From positions 1 to 58,422 of the forward strand of contig JAFGQB010000206.1 of NCBI GenBank assembly GCA_016935915.1: DNA of 58,422 nucleotides, read 5' to 3'. Of the stretch, positions 32,221 through 41,879 are shown piece after piece; position 1 is the stretch's first letter, and every line of letters begins with the position of its first letter. Under the pieces are notes generated by a model that worked only from the letters and a program-made list of their open reading frames with translations, had not been told where the DNA came from and ran no database searches. The position numbers were made by a program, and so were the translations under genes. The stretch comes from Spirochaetota bacterium. Lineage in GTDB: Bacteria > Spirochaetota > GWE2-31-10 > JAFGQB01.

Positions 32221-32390
32221 CGCCTGCTCGACAGCATACCCTTTATATCAAATATTTTCTCAAAGAAGACATATCCGAATCAACGCTTGATGAAGTTGCA
32301 ATAAAATTGAAAGAAGCGGAATTCGTTAAAAAACTGCAGGTTTCCGTTTTAGCTGAAGCATTATCAAAAGTATTCGGGGAGGGAAAGTAA
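32166..32390 (+). CDS. -1 frame extension of the tail assembly chaperone (Mu gp42-like)
   Basis: This frame opens after a TGA at 32163 and has no ATG or GTG, so it is probably read only after a -1 slip at TTTTTTG (32178-32184). The fusion would continue ETFSPFFGDFGGVNG and then a helical domain of about 60 residues (EDISESTLDEVAIKLKEAEF and onward) ending at 32390, two bases before the tape measure ATG. The fused product would be about 167 residues. Confidence 0.8.
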   Translation, partial: NIFTFFGDFGGVNGRGGLTPARQHTLYIKYFLKEDISESTLDEVAIKLKEAEFVKKLQVSVLAEALSKVFGEGK

Positions 32391-32391
32391 A

Positions 32392-34608
32392 ATGCAATTG
32401 GCTGCAAGCATAAAACTTACATTAATTGACGCTTTCTCAAGCCCGATGAATTCAATAAAAAATAACATTGCCGGCATGAAATCAAATCTTGACAACATGA
32501 AAGCCGGTAAGGATTTTTCACAGCTTGCAACCGAATTGACCCTGCAGGCGGCTTATTTCAATCAATTATCAAGCGGCATTAAAAATTTCATCAGGGAACC
32601 TTCAATGCTTGCAACGAATCTTCAGGATTCAATGGCAAGCGTACATTCTGTTTTAAATCAATCGAATGCAATAAACGGCGATCTTAAAAAAAGCCTTGAA
32701 ATGATAAGAAAAGAATCGATTGATTTCAGTAAAACTCATTCAACTACCGCAACGGATTTTATAAAAGCAAATTATAATATGCTCTCTGCCGGCTTGAATA
32801 CCGAACAGTCGATAGTCGGTACCGTAAGGGCATTGAAACTGGCAAAAGCAACAATGGGAGAATCAACGGAAGCAGGAAATCTGCTTGCAACCATATATAA
32901 CAATATGGCGGATAAGACAAAAAGCGTTGAATCCGAAATGACAAGATTGTCGGATATAGTTGCTCAGACACAAGCCACTTTTCAAATCGCCAATCTGGGA
33001 CAGCTTTCCGAAGGATTGAAATATGCAATACCTTCAGCCCTGCAGTACGGCATGACATTGGAACAGGTCGCCGCGGTTATAGGCCAGCTTAATACTGCCG
33101 GTCTTCAGGGAACAATGGCCGGAACTTCATTCAATGCCATGATGGCCCAGATGATTAAAGCAAGCAGAATGCTCAATTTCAATATCGTTTATGATGAAAC
33201 CGGAGCACTTGATTTAATTTCAACCATACAGGGAATTAAGGATCAGTTCGGAGATTTCAGTCAGATGTCCGATTCCACGAAGCAGGGATTTACAAAGGCA
33301 TTCGGCCAGGAAGGATTAAGAAGCGTTACTTTATTGATAAAAAATCTCGAGTCTTTAAACTCCAATTTTGACCTTGTTCAGAATTCAACCGGTGCAACTG
33401 AAACAATGTATTCAAGGATGACAAATACATTAAAGGACAGACTGCAGATCACTGAAAACAGATGGAATGCACTAAAAATAAGGATGGGAGAGAATGTCAA
33501 TGTCATAACATCTTTCGGCAATACGGTAAAAATGAAAGTCCTGGATGTCCTTGAAAAAGTGCCTGACAAGTCTTTAAATACCATTTTCGGAATCGCTTCA
33601 GGACTTGGAACAGCCGCCAGCGCAGGTATGAGTTTTGCCGGTACCGGGTTGACCGTTGCAGCCCAGATTGCTACCATTGCCAATATTGCAAAACAGGGAA
33701 CCAATATTTTGGGCTTATTCGGAAATATGGCCGGTCTTGTTTTGTCGCCTTTCAAATTGTTGACAGGAGGCATATTAAAACTGATTCCCGTTATCTGGAC
33801 TTTTACAGGATCCCTTCTTGCATGTCCCATAACATGGATCATTCTCGGCATTATTGCCGTTGCGGCCGGTGTTTATCTTTTAATAAAAAACTGGAGTCTG
33901 GTTTCAGCTTTCTTTGTGAATCTGTGGAACCAGATCAAAGGTATTTTCTCAAAGGCATGGAATTTCATTTGGAATGTATTATTGAATAATAAATATGTTC
34001 AAATTGCATTGGCAATTTTCATGCCGTTTATAGGAATCCCTTTATTGATCATAAAAAATTTTTCGGTTATCAAAACATTTTTTATCAATTTATGGGGAGG
34101 CATAACAGGCATTTTTTCCGAAGGTGTTGATTTCGTTAAAGGCATAATTGATTCGGTTTTGGGTTTTGGAGATAAACTTTTGAAGTTTACAAAGAGTTTA
34201 TGGCCGTTCGGAAAGAAAACAAATGAGTCCATGGCAGGCGGCATTGAATCTGATGATTCGATTTATAATGCCACTCAAAATCAATTGAAGAAAACAACGA
34301 ATCTTCTACCGCAGTCTGATGCAAAGGAAGGCCCTTTGTCAAAATTGACGGTTTTCGGAAAAAAAATGATGTCAACCATTGCATCGGGTGTTGAAGAAGA
34401 ACCGGTTTTAAATGATACGGTAAAAAAATCCCTGGACGTTCTGGACAGCGGTTACGTATTTTACGGAAGGGAATCGGATAATAATCAGGTAAAAGGAATT
34501 ACAATAAACATAAATAATATTGAAAGCATATCAAAAAACATAGATGACATAAAATCATTGAAGAACTTTGTAGATATGCTCGCAAATGCCGCAGGGGTAG
34601 CCTTATGA
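32392..34608 (+). CDS. Tape measure protein
   Basis: A 738-residue protein that sets tail length and is ejected with DNA. The N-terminal half is a TP901-type tape measure domain: ASVHSVLNQSNAINGDLKKS, ESIDFSKTHSTTATDFIKAN and AAVIGQLNTAGLQGTMAGTS. Two long hydrophobic segments follow (about 445-500 and 530-570), then a tail with GITININNIESISKNIDDIK. Its length is average for Mu-like phages. Its end overlaps the next gene (ATGA). Confidence 0.92.
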   Translation: MQLAASIKLTLIDAFSSPMNSIKNNIAGMKSNLDNMKAGKDFSQLATELTLQAAYFNQLSSGIKNFIREPSMLATNLQDSMASVHSVLNQSNAINGDLKKSLEMIRKESIDFSKTHSTTATDFIKANYNMLSAGLNTEQSIVGTVRALKLAKATMGESTEAGNLLATIYNNMADKTKSVESEMTRLSDIVAQTQATFQIANLGQLSEGLKYAIPSALQYGMTLEQVAAVIGQLNTAGLQGTMAGTSFNAMMAQMIKASRMLNFNIVYDETGALDLISTIQGIKDQFGDFSQMSDSTKQGFTKAFGQEGLRSVTLLIKNLESLNSNFDLVQNSTGATETMYSRMTNTLKDRLQITENRWNALKIRMGENVNVITSFGNTVKMKVLDVLEKVPDKSLNTIFGIASGLGTAASAGMSFAGTGLTVAAQIATIANIAKQGTNILGLFGNMAGLVLSPFKLLTGGILKLIPVIWTFTGSLLACPITWIILGIIAVAAGVYLLIKNWSLVSAFFVNLWNQIKGIFSKAWNFIWNVLLNNKYVQIALAIFMPFIGIPLLIIKNFSVIKTFFINLWGGITGIFSEGVDFVKGIIDSVLGFGDKLLKFTKSLWPFGKKTNESMAGGIESDDSIYNATQNQLKKTTNLLPQSDAKEGPLSKLTVFGKKMMSTIASGVEEEPVLNDTVKKSLDVLDSGYVFYGRESDNNQVKGITININNIESISKNIDDIKSLKNFVDMLANAAGVAL

Positions 34609-35195
34609 TTATAAATATATCATCCGGAAAGCTGATATTAATGGAGAATTCGGGTGAAGGCATCTTATTGCCGGGATTTGTAACAAGTTTCAGAATCGGC
34701 AATAATCTGATAATTGAAGAAAAAGACAAGACTTCAGGATCGGGGAAATATAAGGTTGTTTCGGGATGGAATGACAGCAGTATCGGCATAGATTTACGGC
34801 TTTTGGATAAGGTCGATCTTGATTTGAACGGGAATGCAGAAATACTTGAATCCTGTTATGAATACCTGGAAGAAATAGAGAGCTGCTTTAAAAAAACAAA
34901 CAGGGACGGAACCCCGGTTTTATATGAAATATCACATGATCATGCAAATTCAAGGGGCATTAAAAAGGTATTGTTTGAATCTTTGGAAAGTACCGATGAA
35001 CCCGGAGGAATCATCTGTGCTTTAAGATTCATTGAATATGAACCGTATATTCAAAGAATTCAGACACAGAAACAAACGAAATCGGTTAAGACCGTATCGG
35101 CAAAGGATGTTAAAAATAAGACGGCAAAACAGGAAAATACCCTTTTATCCGATCTTGAGAAAAAACGGATATTATCGGGAGGAAGAGGGCTTTAA
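34605..35195 (+). CDS. Tail/baseplate protein (Mu gp43 position)
   Basis: A 196-residue beta-rich protein (GEGILLPGFVTSFRIGNNLI, GKYKVVSGWNDSSIGIDLRL) with a basic, low-complexity linker at about 150-175. Its place between tape measure and hub matches Mu gp43/gpN, a DNA-circularisation-type baseplate protein, and DUF6046-like proteins of other phages. The family match is by position and pattern. Confidence 0.6.
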   Translation: MIINISSGKLILMENSGEGILLPGFVTSFRIGNNLIIEEKDKTSGSGKYKVVSGWNDSSIGIDLRLLDKVDLDLNGNAEILESCYEYLEEIESCFKKTNRDGTPVLYEISHDHANSRGIKKVLFESLESTDEPGGIICALRFIEYEPYIQRIQTQKQTKSVKTVSAKDVKNKTAKQENTLLSDLEKKRILSGGRGL

Positions 35196-35197
35196 AA

Positions 35198-35932
35198 ATG
35201 ATTTATAACAGAATGCTTAATCCTTATTTGATTGTTAAAATATCCGGAAAAGAAGTTAAGAATATCGGATTTACTTTAATAACCATGAAAAACAGTTGTA
35301 ATATTCAGGCAAAACTTTTTGTTCCAAAAACAATAAAAAGCAGTCTGAAAGATGAAGTTGAAGTCTCCCTGGGATACCATGGTCAAGATGAATGGAAAAT
35401 TTTCAAGGGATTCATTGATAATTTCTATGATGATATGAAAATGAAAGTCATAATTTTGAAAGATGGTAATACCGATTTCTGGGGAACTAAAATACTTGAA
35501 TCATATAGGAAGGAAAAAGCAAAAAACATATTAAATGACTGTCTTGAAAAATGCAAAATCGATGATACAAAAATTACCATTCCCGAAGTTGAGTTTGACA
35601 GGTTTTTAATCTGTGATTCCGCGTCTAATAACGTATGCAGGAACATTATTGAAACTTTATATTCCTACGGAACGGATAAAGAACTTCAATATTTTTTTGA
35701 TGAAAATAATGTCTTTCATTTCGGAAGCATTGAAGACACGGGAAAAAATGAAGGAGAGGCATTTAATTTTGATGAAACGAATGTTTTGAAATATCATGAA
35801 AACGGTTTTGAAACCTTTGCCCTTCCTGTCAGGCATAGTCAAAAAATTAAATTGAATGACAGTGAAATCATGACTTTAAAAACGGTATTGACCGTAATGC
35901 CTAAAAATACAAAATTAGAGGTTTATTATTGA
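35198..35932 (+). CDS. Baseplate hub protein (Mu gp44/gpP-like)
   Basis: A 244-residue protein in the hub position. The start NPYLIVKISGKEVKNIGFTL and the segment EVEVSLGYHGQDEWKIFKGF resemble the beta-barrel domains of T4 gp27/Mu gp44-type hubs. It would link tail tube and spike. Overlaps the spike gene start by one base. Confidence 0.7.
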   Translation: MIYNRMLNPYLIVKISGKEVKNIGFTLITMKNSCNIQAKLFVPKTIKSSLKDEVEVSLGYHGQDEWKIFKGFIDNFYDDMKMKVIILKDGNTDFWGTKILESYRKEKAKNILNDCLEKCKIDDTKITIPEVEFDRFLICDSASNNVCRNIIETLYSYGTDKELQYFFDENNVFHFGSIEDTGKNEGEAFNFDETNVLKYHENGFETFALPVRHSQKIKLNDSEIMTLKTVLTVMPKNTKLEVYY

Positions 35933-36693
35933 TGGGAGCTGATTTAAAAAAAATAATGACTAACTTATTAAACTCTTTACTGCCGAAAAGAATGAGTCCC
36001 AAACTTGCTGTTGTCAAAAAGGTTTATACAGATGCCGGAAAAGGCAAATACTGCTGTGACGTCGAGATATTAAATCCCGGTGATTTGGAAAGAACAGGAG
36101 AATTGTATAAAGAAGTTCCGATAAATCCCGTCTGGGCAGGCAAAGATAAAAGAGGCGTTTACTGCACACTGCAAAAAGATATTATCATCATATTAAACTT
36201 TATTAACTGGGATGAAGCTTTTCCTTATGTCGAGAGCATTTATTCCAATCAATATGATGCTTTTGAACATCCGGAAGATACATTCCTTATTACCGATGGA
36301 GATAAAAAGGAAATAAGAATAATGAAAGACATAATAAGCATTAAGAATGACAAGCTGATTTATAATCTTGATATGACTTCGGGAAGCGAAAAAATAGAAA
36401 TAACCGATGAATCGAATACAAATAAAATCTTATTTGATAAAAAAGGGATAAAAATTACGACTCAAAAGGACACCTTGGATTTAAGCGATTTAATAGAGCT
36501 TAAAAATTCTGCCGGTACAATTAAAGAATGTTTTGACGATATATGGACTCAAATTGAAACATTGAACAGGAATTGTTCAGTTATTAAAACTTCGGGAAGC
36601 CCTTCGAATCATAATGTAATACCTGAAAGTTTTTTATCTGCAATTCCCAATATTACGGCAGGGAAAAACAAAATATCAACAATATTCAAATAG
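35932..36693 (+). CDS. Baseplate spike/assembly protein V-like (Mu gp45)
   Basis: A 253-residue protein. Residues about 20-125 form the OB-fold domain (KLAVVKKVYTDAGKGKYCCD, PINPVWAGKDKRGVYCTLQK, FINWDEAFPYVESIY). A beta-rich region (DGDKKEIRIMKDIISIKNDK) forms the spike shaft, with a helical tail. It is the membrane-piercing tip. I use the ATG at 35932; TTG at 35929 is also in frame. Confidence 0.8.
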   Translation: MGADLKKIMTNLLNSLLPKRMSPKLAVVKKVYTDAGKGKYCCDVEILNPGDLERTGELYKEVPINPVWAGKDKRGVYCTLQKDIIIILNFINWDEAFPYVESIYSNQYDAFEHPEDTFLITDGDKKEIRIMKDIISIKNDKLIYNLDMTSGSEKIEITDESNTNKILFDKKGIKITTQKDTLDLSDLIELKNSAGTIKECFDDIWTQIETLNRNCSVIKTSGSPSNHNVIPESFLSAIPNITAGKNKISTIFK

Positions 36694-36703
36694 GAGTTTA
36701 ATT

Positions 36704-36916
36704 ATGGCTTTAAATAAAAATACTTTGGAAAACGGATTAAAAACTTTATTCAATAGAATGAAAACACATCCAAACGATGATGATCTGGCGGAAGGCATGG
36801 CAAACCTTATTTACGATTTCGTCAAGAATGCAGCTGTAACGGGAGAGGCAAATATTACAAGCCAGGAAGAGCTTACGGCTCCGTCATCCATACCGGTAAC
36901 AGGAACATTATCATGA
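36704..36916 (+). CDS. Small structural-region protein
   Basis: A 70-residue protein (NTLENGLKTLFNRMKTHPND and a Thr/Ser-rich tail), between spike and gp46-type genes. It overlaps the next gene by four bases. Related small proteins sit here in other contractile-tail clusters. Function unknown. Confidence 0.6.
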   Translation: MALNKNTLENGLKTLFNRMKTHPNDDDLAEGMANLIYDFVKNAAVTGEANITSQEELTAPSSIPVTGTLS

Positions 36917-37296
36917 GTGATTTTTTAGGAAAAGATTTAAAGCTTGATGAAAATATGGATCTTATTTTTACACCTGACGGCGATTTTGAAACCGTTGAAG
37001 GTGTTGACTGTGTTGCTCAGGATTTAAAAATTGCTTTATATGAAAGCACGATTTATGATTTCTTAAACGATGAAAACAGCAATACGGATTCACTAAAAAA
37101 CTTTATTGAGGATATTTTGTTTGATGATCCAAGAATCGATTATGAATCCGTTGAAATATATGTTGAAGAGGTTAAAAACGGCATTGAAAAGGATTATAAA
37201 GTTGATATTTCATTTAAAGTAATAACTGAAGATAACGAACAGAATCTTGTTTTTAATTTAAGTGAATATATCGACAGGGAGAAATTATATGGCTGA
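36913..37296 (+). CDS. Baseplate wedge protein W-like (Mu gp46)
   Basis: A 127-residue protein of the gp25/gpW/gp46 wedge type. It has GKDLKLDENMDLIFTPDGDF at the N-terminus, EGVDCVAQDLKIALYES in the middle and a C-terminal strand set (DYKVDISFKVITEDNEQNLV). It connects hub to sheath at the baseplate. Its end overlaps the start of the gpJ-like gene. Confidence 0.8.
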   Translation: MSDFLGKDLKLDENMDLIFTPDGDFETVEGVDCVAQDLKIALYESTIYDFLNDENSNTDSLKNFIEDILFDDPRIDYESVEIYVEEVKNGIEKDYKVDISFKVITEDNEQNLVFNLSEYIDREKLYG

Positions 37297-38350
37297 AAGC
37301 TGGATTGATCTGACTGATGAAGAGAGAGAAGAAAAAATATATAATTTGGCAAAAGATGAAACAGGCATTACCAATTTTAATACAAACGGAGTATTGAAAG
37401 GTTTTATTCTTGTCCTGGTCAAAATTGTCAATATCATTTATCAAACCGTATCCGATTTGCTTGAACAGATAAGTCTTGATAATGCCACGGGATTATTTCT
37501 TGATTTATGGGGATTGCTATGCGGAGAAAAAAGAGTAGCCGCAAATAAGGCTAAAAGAATATTCATCGGCACTCCATATTCTTCCGGACAGATAGCTATA
37601 GGGAACTGGATAATAGTTGAAGGAACTGAGTTAAGATTTAAAGTAACGGAAGAAGTCAACTTTGACGGAGTAGATGATTTTGAAATACCAGTCGAAGCGG
37701 AGTTTGAAGGCATTGAATATAACATATCAAATAATTATACAATCCGATTTTCAAAAGTAATAAATGGATTGGATAATGTTTATATTCCCGAAGGGGATCA
37801 ATATTTACTGGAAGCAGGAAGAGAAAAGGAAGAAGATGACAGTTACAGATTAAGAATAAAAAGCAAATGGTTGTCTTTAGGCTCTGAATCACCGTCGGCA
37901 AAATATGAATATATAGCCAGAAGTATAATCGGAGTAAGTGATGTCAAAATAATAAGATGTCCGAGAGGATCGGGAAGCGTAGATGTAATTATAGCATGTG
38001 AAAACGGAACAAATGAAGAGGAAGTAAGGCAAAATGTTATTAATGCAATAGGTTTAAAAATAGGAGTTGCAAGGGATGTAAGGGTAATATTTGCGATTGA
38101 ATTGCCGGTAACTCTAAACATAACATTCAGCGGCAATTCGTCAATTGAGACTGTCAGAACTCAATGTGAAGAATTCTTCAGAATCAAAAAGATAGGCATA
38201 TCAAAAACAATCGCTTCCCTGTATTCATTCTTATTTGAAAATGAAAATCTTGATTTTTCAAGCCTTGTAATTTTACCGAATAATGATTTCTCGGCCGGCA
38301 TTTATGAAGTTTTGATATTCGACTCAAACTCTATAATAAATAAGGTGTAA
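37289..38350 (+). CDS. Baseplate wedge protein J-like (Mu gp47)
   Basis: A 353-residue protein of the Baseplate_J family. The N-terminal DEEREEKIYNLAKDETGITN and TVSDLLEQISLDNATGLFLD are typical. KSKWLSLGSESPSAKYEYIA with SIIGVSDVKIIRCPRGSGSV is the most conserved part. I place the start at the ATG 37289 after AGGGAG; a GTG at 37262 lies inside the previous gene. Confidence 0.9.
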   Translation: MAESWIDLTDEEREEKIYNLAKDETGITNFNTNGVLKGFILVLVKIVNIIYQTVSDLLEQISLDNATGLFLDLWGLLCGEKRVAANKAKRIFIGTPYSSGQIAIGNWIIVEGTELRFKVTEEVNFDGVDDFEIPVEAEFEGIEYNISNNYTIRFSKVINGLDNVYIPEGDQYLLEAGREKEEDDSYRLRIKSKWLSLGSESPSAKYEYIARSIIGVSDVKIIRCPRGSGSVDVIIACENGTNEEEVRQNVINAIGLKIGVARDVRVIFAIELPVTLNITFSGNSSIETVRTQCEEFFRIKKIGISKTIASLYSFLFENENLDFSSLVILPNNDFSAGIYEVLIFDSNSIINKV

Positions 38351-38357
38351 AAACAAT

Positions 38358-38876
38358 ATGGCATTTATTGATGATATAAAAGAATTGAAACCGAGAAGAT
38401 TCAATAAACCCAATCATTTCAAGATATTTTCTTTTATTGGCAAGGTTTTTGATGTTGTTTTTGAAGATACAAAGCAGACAATAAGAAATTTTTTCCCTTA
38501 TCTGTCAAGTTCAGCATATTTATTAAAGCATGCTAACAGTCTGGGCTTATATCAGTTTGATATTGAAAACGAGGAAGATTTAAGAGACCGTTTAATGACC
38601 GTTTATGATTATTTAAGCAAGATCGGAGAGAAATCGGTTTTATTGAAATATTTGGAACTTTTTTTCCCCGACAGGTTTGAAATAAATGATTCTTCGGTAA
38701 GAAGTTTCAGGATCGGATATGTAAAAATCGGTTATTTTAAAATAGGGATTGAAAGAACTTTAACGGTTAAAATTGACGATCTAACCGTAGATGAAAAAAA
38801 CAAGCTTAATCAGTTTCTGGAAGCATTTCTGGATCCTGATATTTCATTTGCAATTATTGAAAGAGAGGAGATTTAA
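38358..38876 (+). CDS. DUF2313-type tail protein (Mu gp48-like)
   Basis: A 172-residue protein in the gp48 position, between the wedge J-like protein and the spike. Features are SAYLLKHANSLGLYQFDIEN and EEDLRDRLMTVYDYLSKIGE, then a short strand region. gp48-type proteins attach the fibres to the baseplate. Confidence 0.75.
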   Translation: MAFIDDIKELKPRRFNKPNHFKIFSFIGKVFDVVFEDTKQTIRNFFPYLSSSAYLLKHANSLGLYQFDIENEEDLRDRLMTVYDYLSKIGEKSVLLKYLELFFPDRFEINDSSVRSFRIGYVKIGYFKIGIERTLTVKIDDLTVDEKNKLNQFLEAFLDPDISFAIIEREEI

Positions 38877-38879
38877 AAT

Positions 38880-41726
38880 ATGGACAGAAGAAATTATTAT
38901 TACGGCAAGGATATCTTTACTGCGGAAATGACCGACCTGCAGGATAATGTTGAGAATTCGATTAATTCAGTAAAGAAGATTCTCGGAAAAGGAATTTTTA
39001 AAAATGGAAACTTACAGATAAATGTTTTGACTTTAAATATTGATGAAACGATATTATTTGATAATTCCGGCAATACCATAAAAGTAAACGCGCAAGCTTT
39101 GGATTTATCGTCATATATCCCGGGAAGCAATAAGAAAATAGTATCTATAACTGCCAAGTTTAAAAGAAATTACAGTCAGCAGGAAACAGATGATCTTGGC
39201 GTCTTGCAGTATTTCAAAGAAGATGAAAGTTATGAAATCCTTTATATTCAATCTGCAGTTTCAGAAAATCCTATACCCCCGGCAATCCCTGATGAAAACG
39301 TATTAATTGCCGATGTTACATTGTCTTTCGGAATGACGGAAATTCTAACAGAAAATATAAGTTATGAAAGAGTAAAAAAACTTGATCTGAATATTTTAGA
39401 GAAAATCATATCAATTAATGATTTTATAAAAAAAACAACAGGTTCAAAATATTTGGTTTGTTCTTCATCATATTTGACTGCTGATAATTTGACAGTTTTT
39501 AATTCAATTACAGCATGTCTGAATTATATAAAAACCGATTTGAATAACAGAAAAGGCAAGATATTCATAATGGATAAAGGCAGTCCATGGCAGGAAAATA
39601 TTGAGTTATCGGCTTTAGATGGAGACTGGAGTAATATCGAAATCGAGTTTGAAAATACAGCAGTCCTGGAAGGTATAAAAAATAAAGCGGGAAATACCTG
39701 CGGATCGGCTTTATTAATTGACGGAGCCGGTGCAGATTTAATGGAAATAAGCGACAGAGTTTTTTCATTTTCCGGTAATATATTCACAAAAATTTCAGGA
39801 ACAAATCTTACTATCCCGTCATGGGGAACTTCAGGCTTCATGATTATAAACAGGGAATTATATAAATTTTCCAATATTACGACAACTTCAATTACTCTCG
39901 ATGCATCATATAAACAGTATAAAGGCAATAGTTATAATATTATAATAAGCGCTTTGTTTAAAAACTTTTTCACTAATATTAAAATAAAGGGAAATATTGA
40001 TTGTAATTTTATAGGTTCGATAATTTCAAATAATGCGTTAAAAGGGATTTCAGCTTTTGCATGTGAACTTGATTTTAAAGGAAATATAAAAAGAGCTGGC
40101 GATTATTATGAAAATTATTCTGAATGGAGTTATGCCTATTATTTAAATGCACAGAGCGGAGGTGCTGCAGGTGCAATATTAAAATATTGTACTTTTTCTT
40201 TTCAAAATATTGACTCTTGTCACAGGGACACTGAATCGAGGGCAGGCGGAATACATGCAATAGATTCTATAGTTAAAGGTGATTATATTAAAAACTGTAA
40301 AGGTTATTCATCAGGCGGAGGATTTTATAAGAATTGTCATATAGATATAAAAGGACATATAAACAATATTTCTTCTGAGGATTCTGCAGGGGGCGCATAT
40401 ATAAGCAATTGTTCCGGCCATGTCGGAAATATTATAAATAATATATCAGCATCAAACGGAGGGGGTTTATATGTAATAAACAATTCTTCAATTACAGCTG
40501 GTGATATCAAAAAAAATAATTGTGACAGTGACGGAGCCGGAATTTTTATTTCAAATTCTTTTGTTAAAGCCAGGCGTATTGAAGAAAATATGGGAGATCA
40601 AATATCCGGGTCAGGAGCTTACTTATACGGCAACTCAAAATTACAATGTGAAACATTGAAAAATAATAATAGTGAAAGAAATGGAATCGGAGAAGCCGTC
40701 GGAGGCGGTTTTTATATAAATGGCCCGGGTGTATTAATCTGCGGATTGATAAGCGGAAATATTTCATCAACCGGATTAGGCGGCCATTGTGCAAATGATT
40801 TTCAGGCTCATATTGAAGTATCAAGAGACAGCGAAGCTCAAACAATTACAGGCAAACCGGCCAGATCAAGCAGAATTGATAAAAAAATATTCGGGCAGTC
40901 AAGAAGCGTTGCCATTGTTTTTGCCAGCAGTGATTCTGATGCCGAGTCACAAAATGGAGCTGATTTTATTATAGATGTAAGCCAGAATGCTGTGTCGGCA
41001 ATAAATACCAATATTATAGGGAAAGAAGGTATTATATATTTAACAAAAGGAACTTTTAATGTAAAAGAAGATGGTATAGTTTTAACTTCAAATCAGACAC
41101 TACGAGGAAGCGGAGCAGGAACTGTAATAAAAAGAGCTGTTTTAAATCAAGCATCTTATATTATAGCTGTCAATTCTACAGCAGAAAATGTAAATATTGA
41201 AAATTTAACTATTGATGAAAATGGAGCTTTATTTCCTTGTACAATTGAAAATACAGCTATTCAAGTTTCAGGATCAAATCCTTTAAGCAGAAACATCCAT
41301 GTAAAAAACGTAACGGTTAAAAATGCCGTAATCGGAGGGAATACAGCGACATTCTTTACAGCTTTTAAAAATTGCGATTGTTATAAATGTATATCAGTTA
41401 ATAATAAAAACGGCGGCCTTGGTGATATAAACGGAGTAATTTCATTTAAAGGATGTATAGTTGATAAATGTATCGCAAAAGATAATCAATCAGGCCATGA
41501 ATCAACAGTTAACGGAGCTTTTGAAGAATGCATAGATACACATGACTGTCAGGCATTAAATAATACTGCAACAGGCGGATATGATTATTTCGGATTTTAT
41601 AAATGCAAGAAAATGCGGTATAACAACGGAAGCGGGAATCAAAACGGAAATTACAGTGAATGTGACGCAAGTACCGGAACAACAAATCCCGTTGCAGATA
41701 CGGCAGCAGGCGGCTGGAATACTTAA
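38880..41726 (+). CDS. Tail spike/fibre with two parallel beta-helix segments
   Basis: A 948-residue receptor-binding protein. The N-terminal 170 residues look like the baseplate-attachment part (ENSINSVKKILGKGIFKNGN). Residues about 190-640 and 680-930 contain repeated short turns with Gly, Asn and hydrophobic ladders (GGAYISNCSGHVGNIINNIS, and similar), typical of right-handed parallel beta-helices as in tail spikes that bind or cut polysaccharide. No catalytic motif is clear. It is the last phage gene, with no fibre chaperone or invertible segment after it. Confidence 0.8.
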   Translation: MDRRNYYYGKDIFTAEMTDLQDNVENSINSVKKILGKGIFKNGNLQINVLTLNIDETILFDNSGNTIKVNAQALDLSSYIPGSNKKIVSITAKFKRNYSQQETDDLGVLQYFKEDESYEILYIQSAVSENPIPPAIPDENVLIADVTLSFGMTEILTENISYERVKKLDLNILEKIISINDFIKKTTGSKYLVCSSSYLTADNLTVFNSITACLNYIKTDLNNRKGKIFIMDKGSPWQENIELSALDGDWSNIEIEFENTAVLEGIKNKAGNTCGSALLIDGAGADLMEISDRVFSFSGNIFTKISGTNLTIPSWGTSGFMIINRELYKFSNITTTSITLDASYKQYKGNSYNIIISALFKNFFTNIKIKGNIDCNFIGSIISNNALKGISAFACELDFKGNIKRAGDYYENYSEWSYAYYLNAQSGGAAGAILKYCTFSFQNIDSCHRDTESRAGGIHAIDSIVKGDYIKNCKGYSSGGGFYKNCHIDIKGHINNISSEDSAGGAYISNCSGHVGNIINNISASNGGGLYVINNSSITAGDIKKNNCDSDGAGIFISNSFVKARRIEENMGDQISGSGAYLYGNSKLQCETLKNNNSERNGIGEAVGGGFYINGPGVLICGLISGNISSTGLGGHCANDFQAHIEVSRDSEAQTITGKPARSSRIDKKIFGQSRSVAIVFASSDSDAESQNGADFIIDVSQNAVSAINTNIIGKEGIIYLTKGTFNVKEDGIVLTSNQTLRGSGAGTVIKRAVLNQASYIIAVNSTAENVNIENLTIDENGALFPCTIENTAIQVSGSNPLSRNIHVKNVTVKNAVIGGNTATFFTAFKNCDCYKCISVNNKNGGLGDINGVISFKGCIVDKCIAKDNQSGHESTVNGAFEECIDTHDCQALNNTATGGYDYFGFYKCKKMRYNNGSGNQNGNYSECDASTGTTNPVADTAAGGWNT

Positions 41727-41796
41727 TTTAAATAATCTTTAAATGATGATTAAAAGCTGTTTAAATTAAGCTGAAATGATAATTTTTTAATTAAAA

Positions 41797-41879
41797 TTCA
41801 TTGCAAACTTCGTGAACTTTTTTTATAATTTCATTGCAAACTTCGTGACCAGAAATTGCAAATTTCGTGAGCGGTTACA
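41797..41879 (+). repeat. Right end of the prophage with three transposase-binding repeats
   Basis: Three direct copies of a 17-19 bp motif lie next to the right end: TTCATTGCAAACTTCGTGA at 41797-41815 and 41830-41848, and AATTGCAAATTTCGTGA at 41854-41870. Nine bases later the element ends ...TTACA at 41879. In Mu the right end holds three transposase sites R1-R3 in the same orientation, so these are the likely equivalents. The 150 bp after the spike gene hold nothing else. Confidence 0.85.

Larger units (their letters stand above)
1642..41879 (+). mobile_element. Complete Mu-like transposable prophage, 40.2 kb
   Basis: The element starts with TGTA at 1642 and ends with TACA at 41879, is flanked by TCTAT on both sides and splits a host gene in frame. 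Its gene order follows bacteriophage Mu: leftward repressor, transposase A, activator B, Gam, gp16/GemA, Mor, lysis genes, terminase pair, portal, MuF, protease/scaffold, capsid, contractile tail sheath and tube, frameshifted chaperone, tape measure, baseplate, spike. Every essential block I would expect is present with intact frames, except that the MuF frame lacks a standard start codon, so the prophage may be functional. The core is visibly richer in G+C than the left-arm cargo at 2077-9446, suggesting the cargo was acquired separately. Confidence 0.95.

Noticed and set aside
33378..33851. A 157-codon minus-strand frame inside the tape measure gene, and similar frames at 29630-30189 and 39524-39928.
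   Set aside because: They lie wholly opposite clear structural genes, lack ribosome-binding sites and have no protein features; they are shadows.
38880..41879. A diversity-generating retroelement or invertible tail-fibre segment.
   Set aside because: No reverse transcriptase, template repeat, invertase gene or inverted crossover sites are visible around the spike gene.
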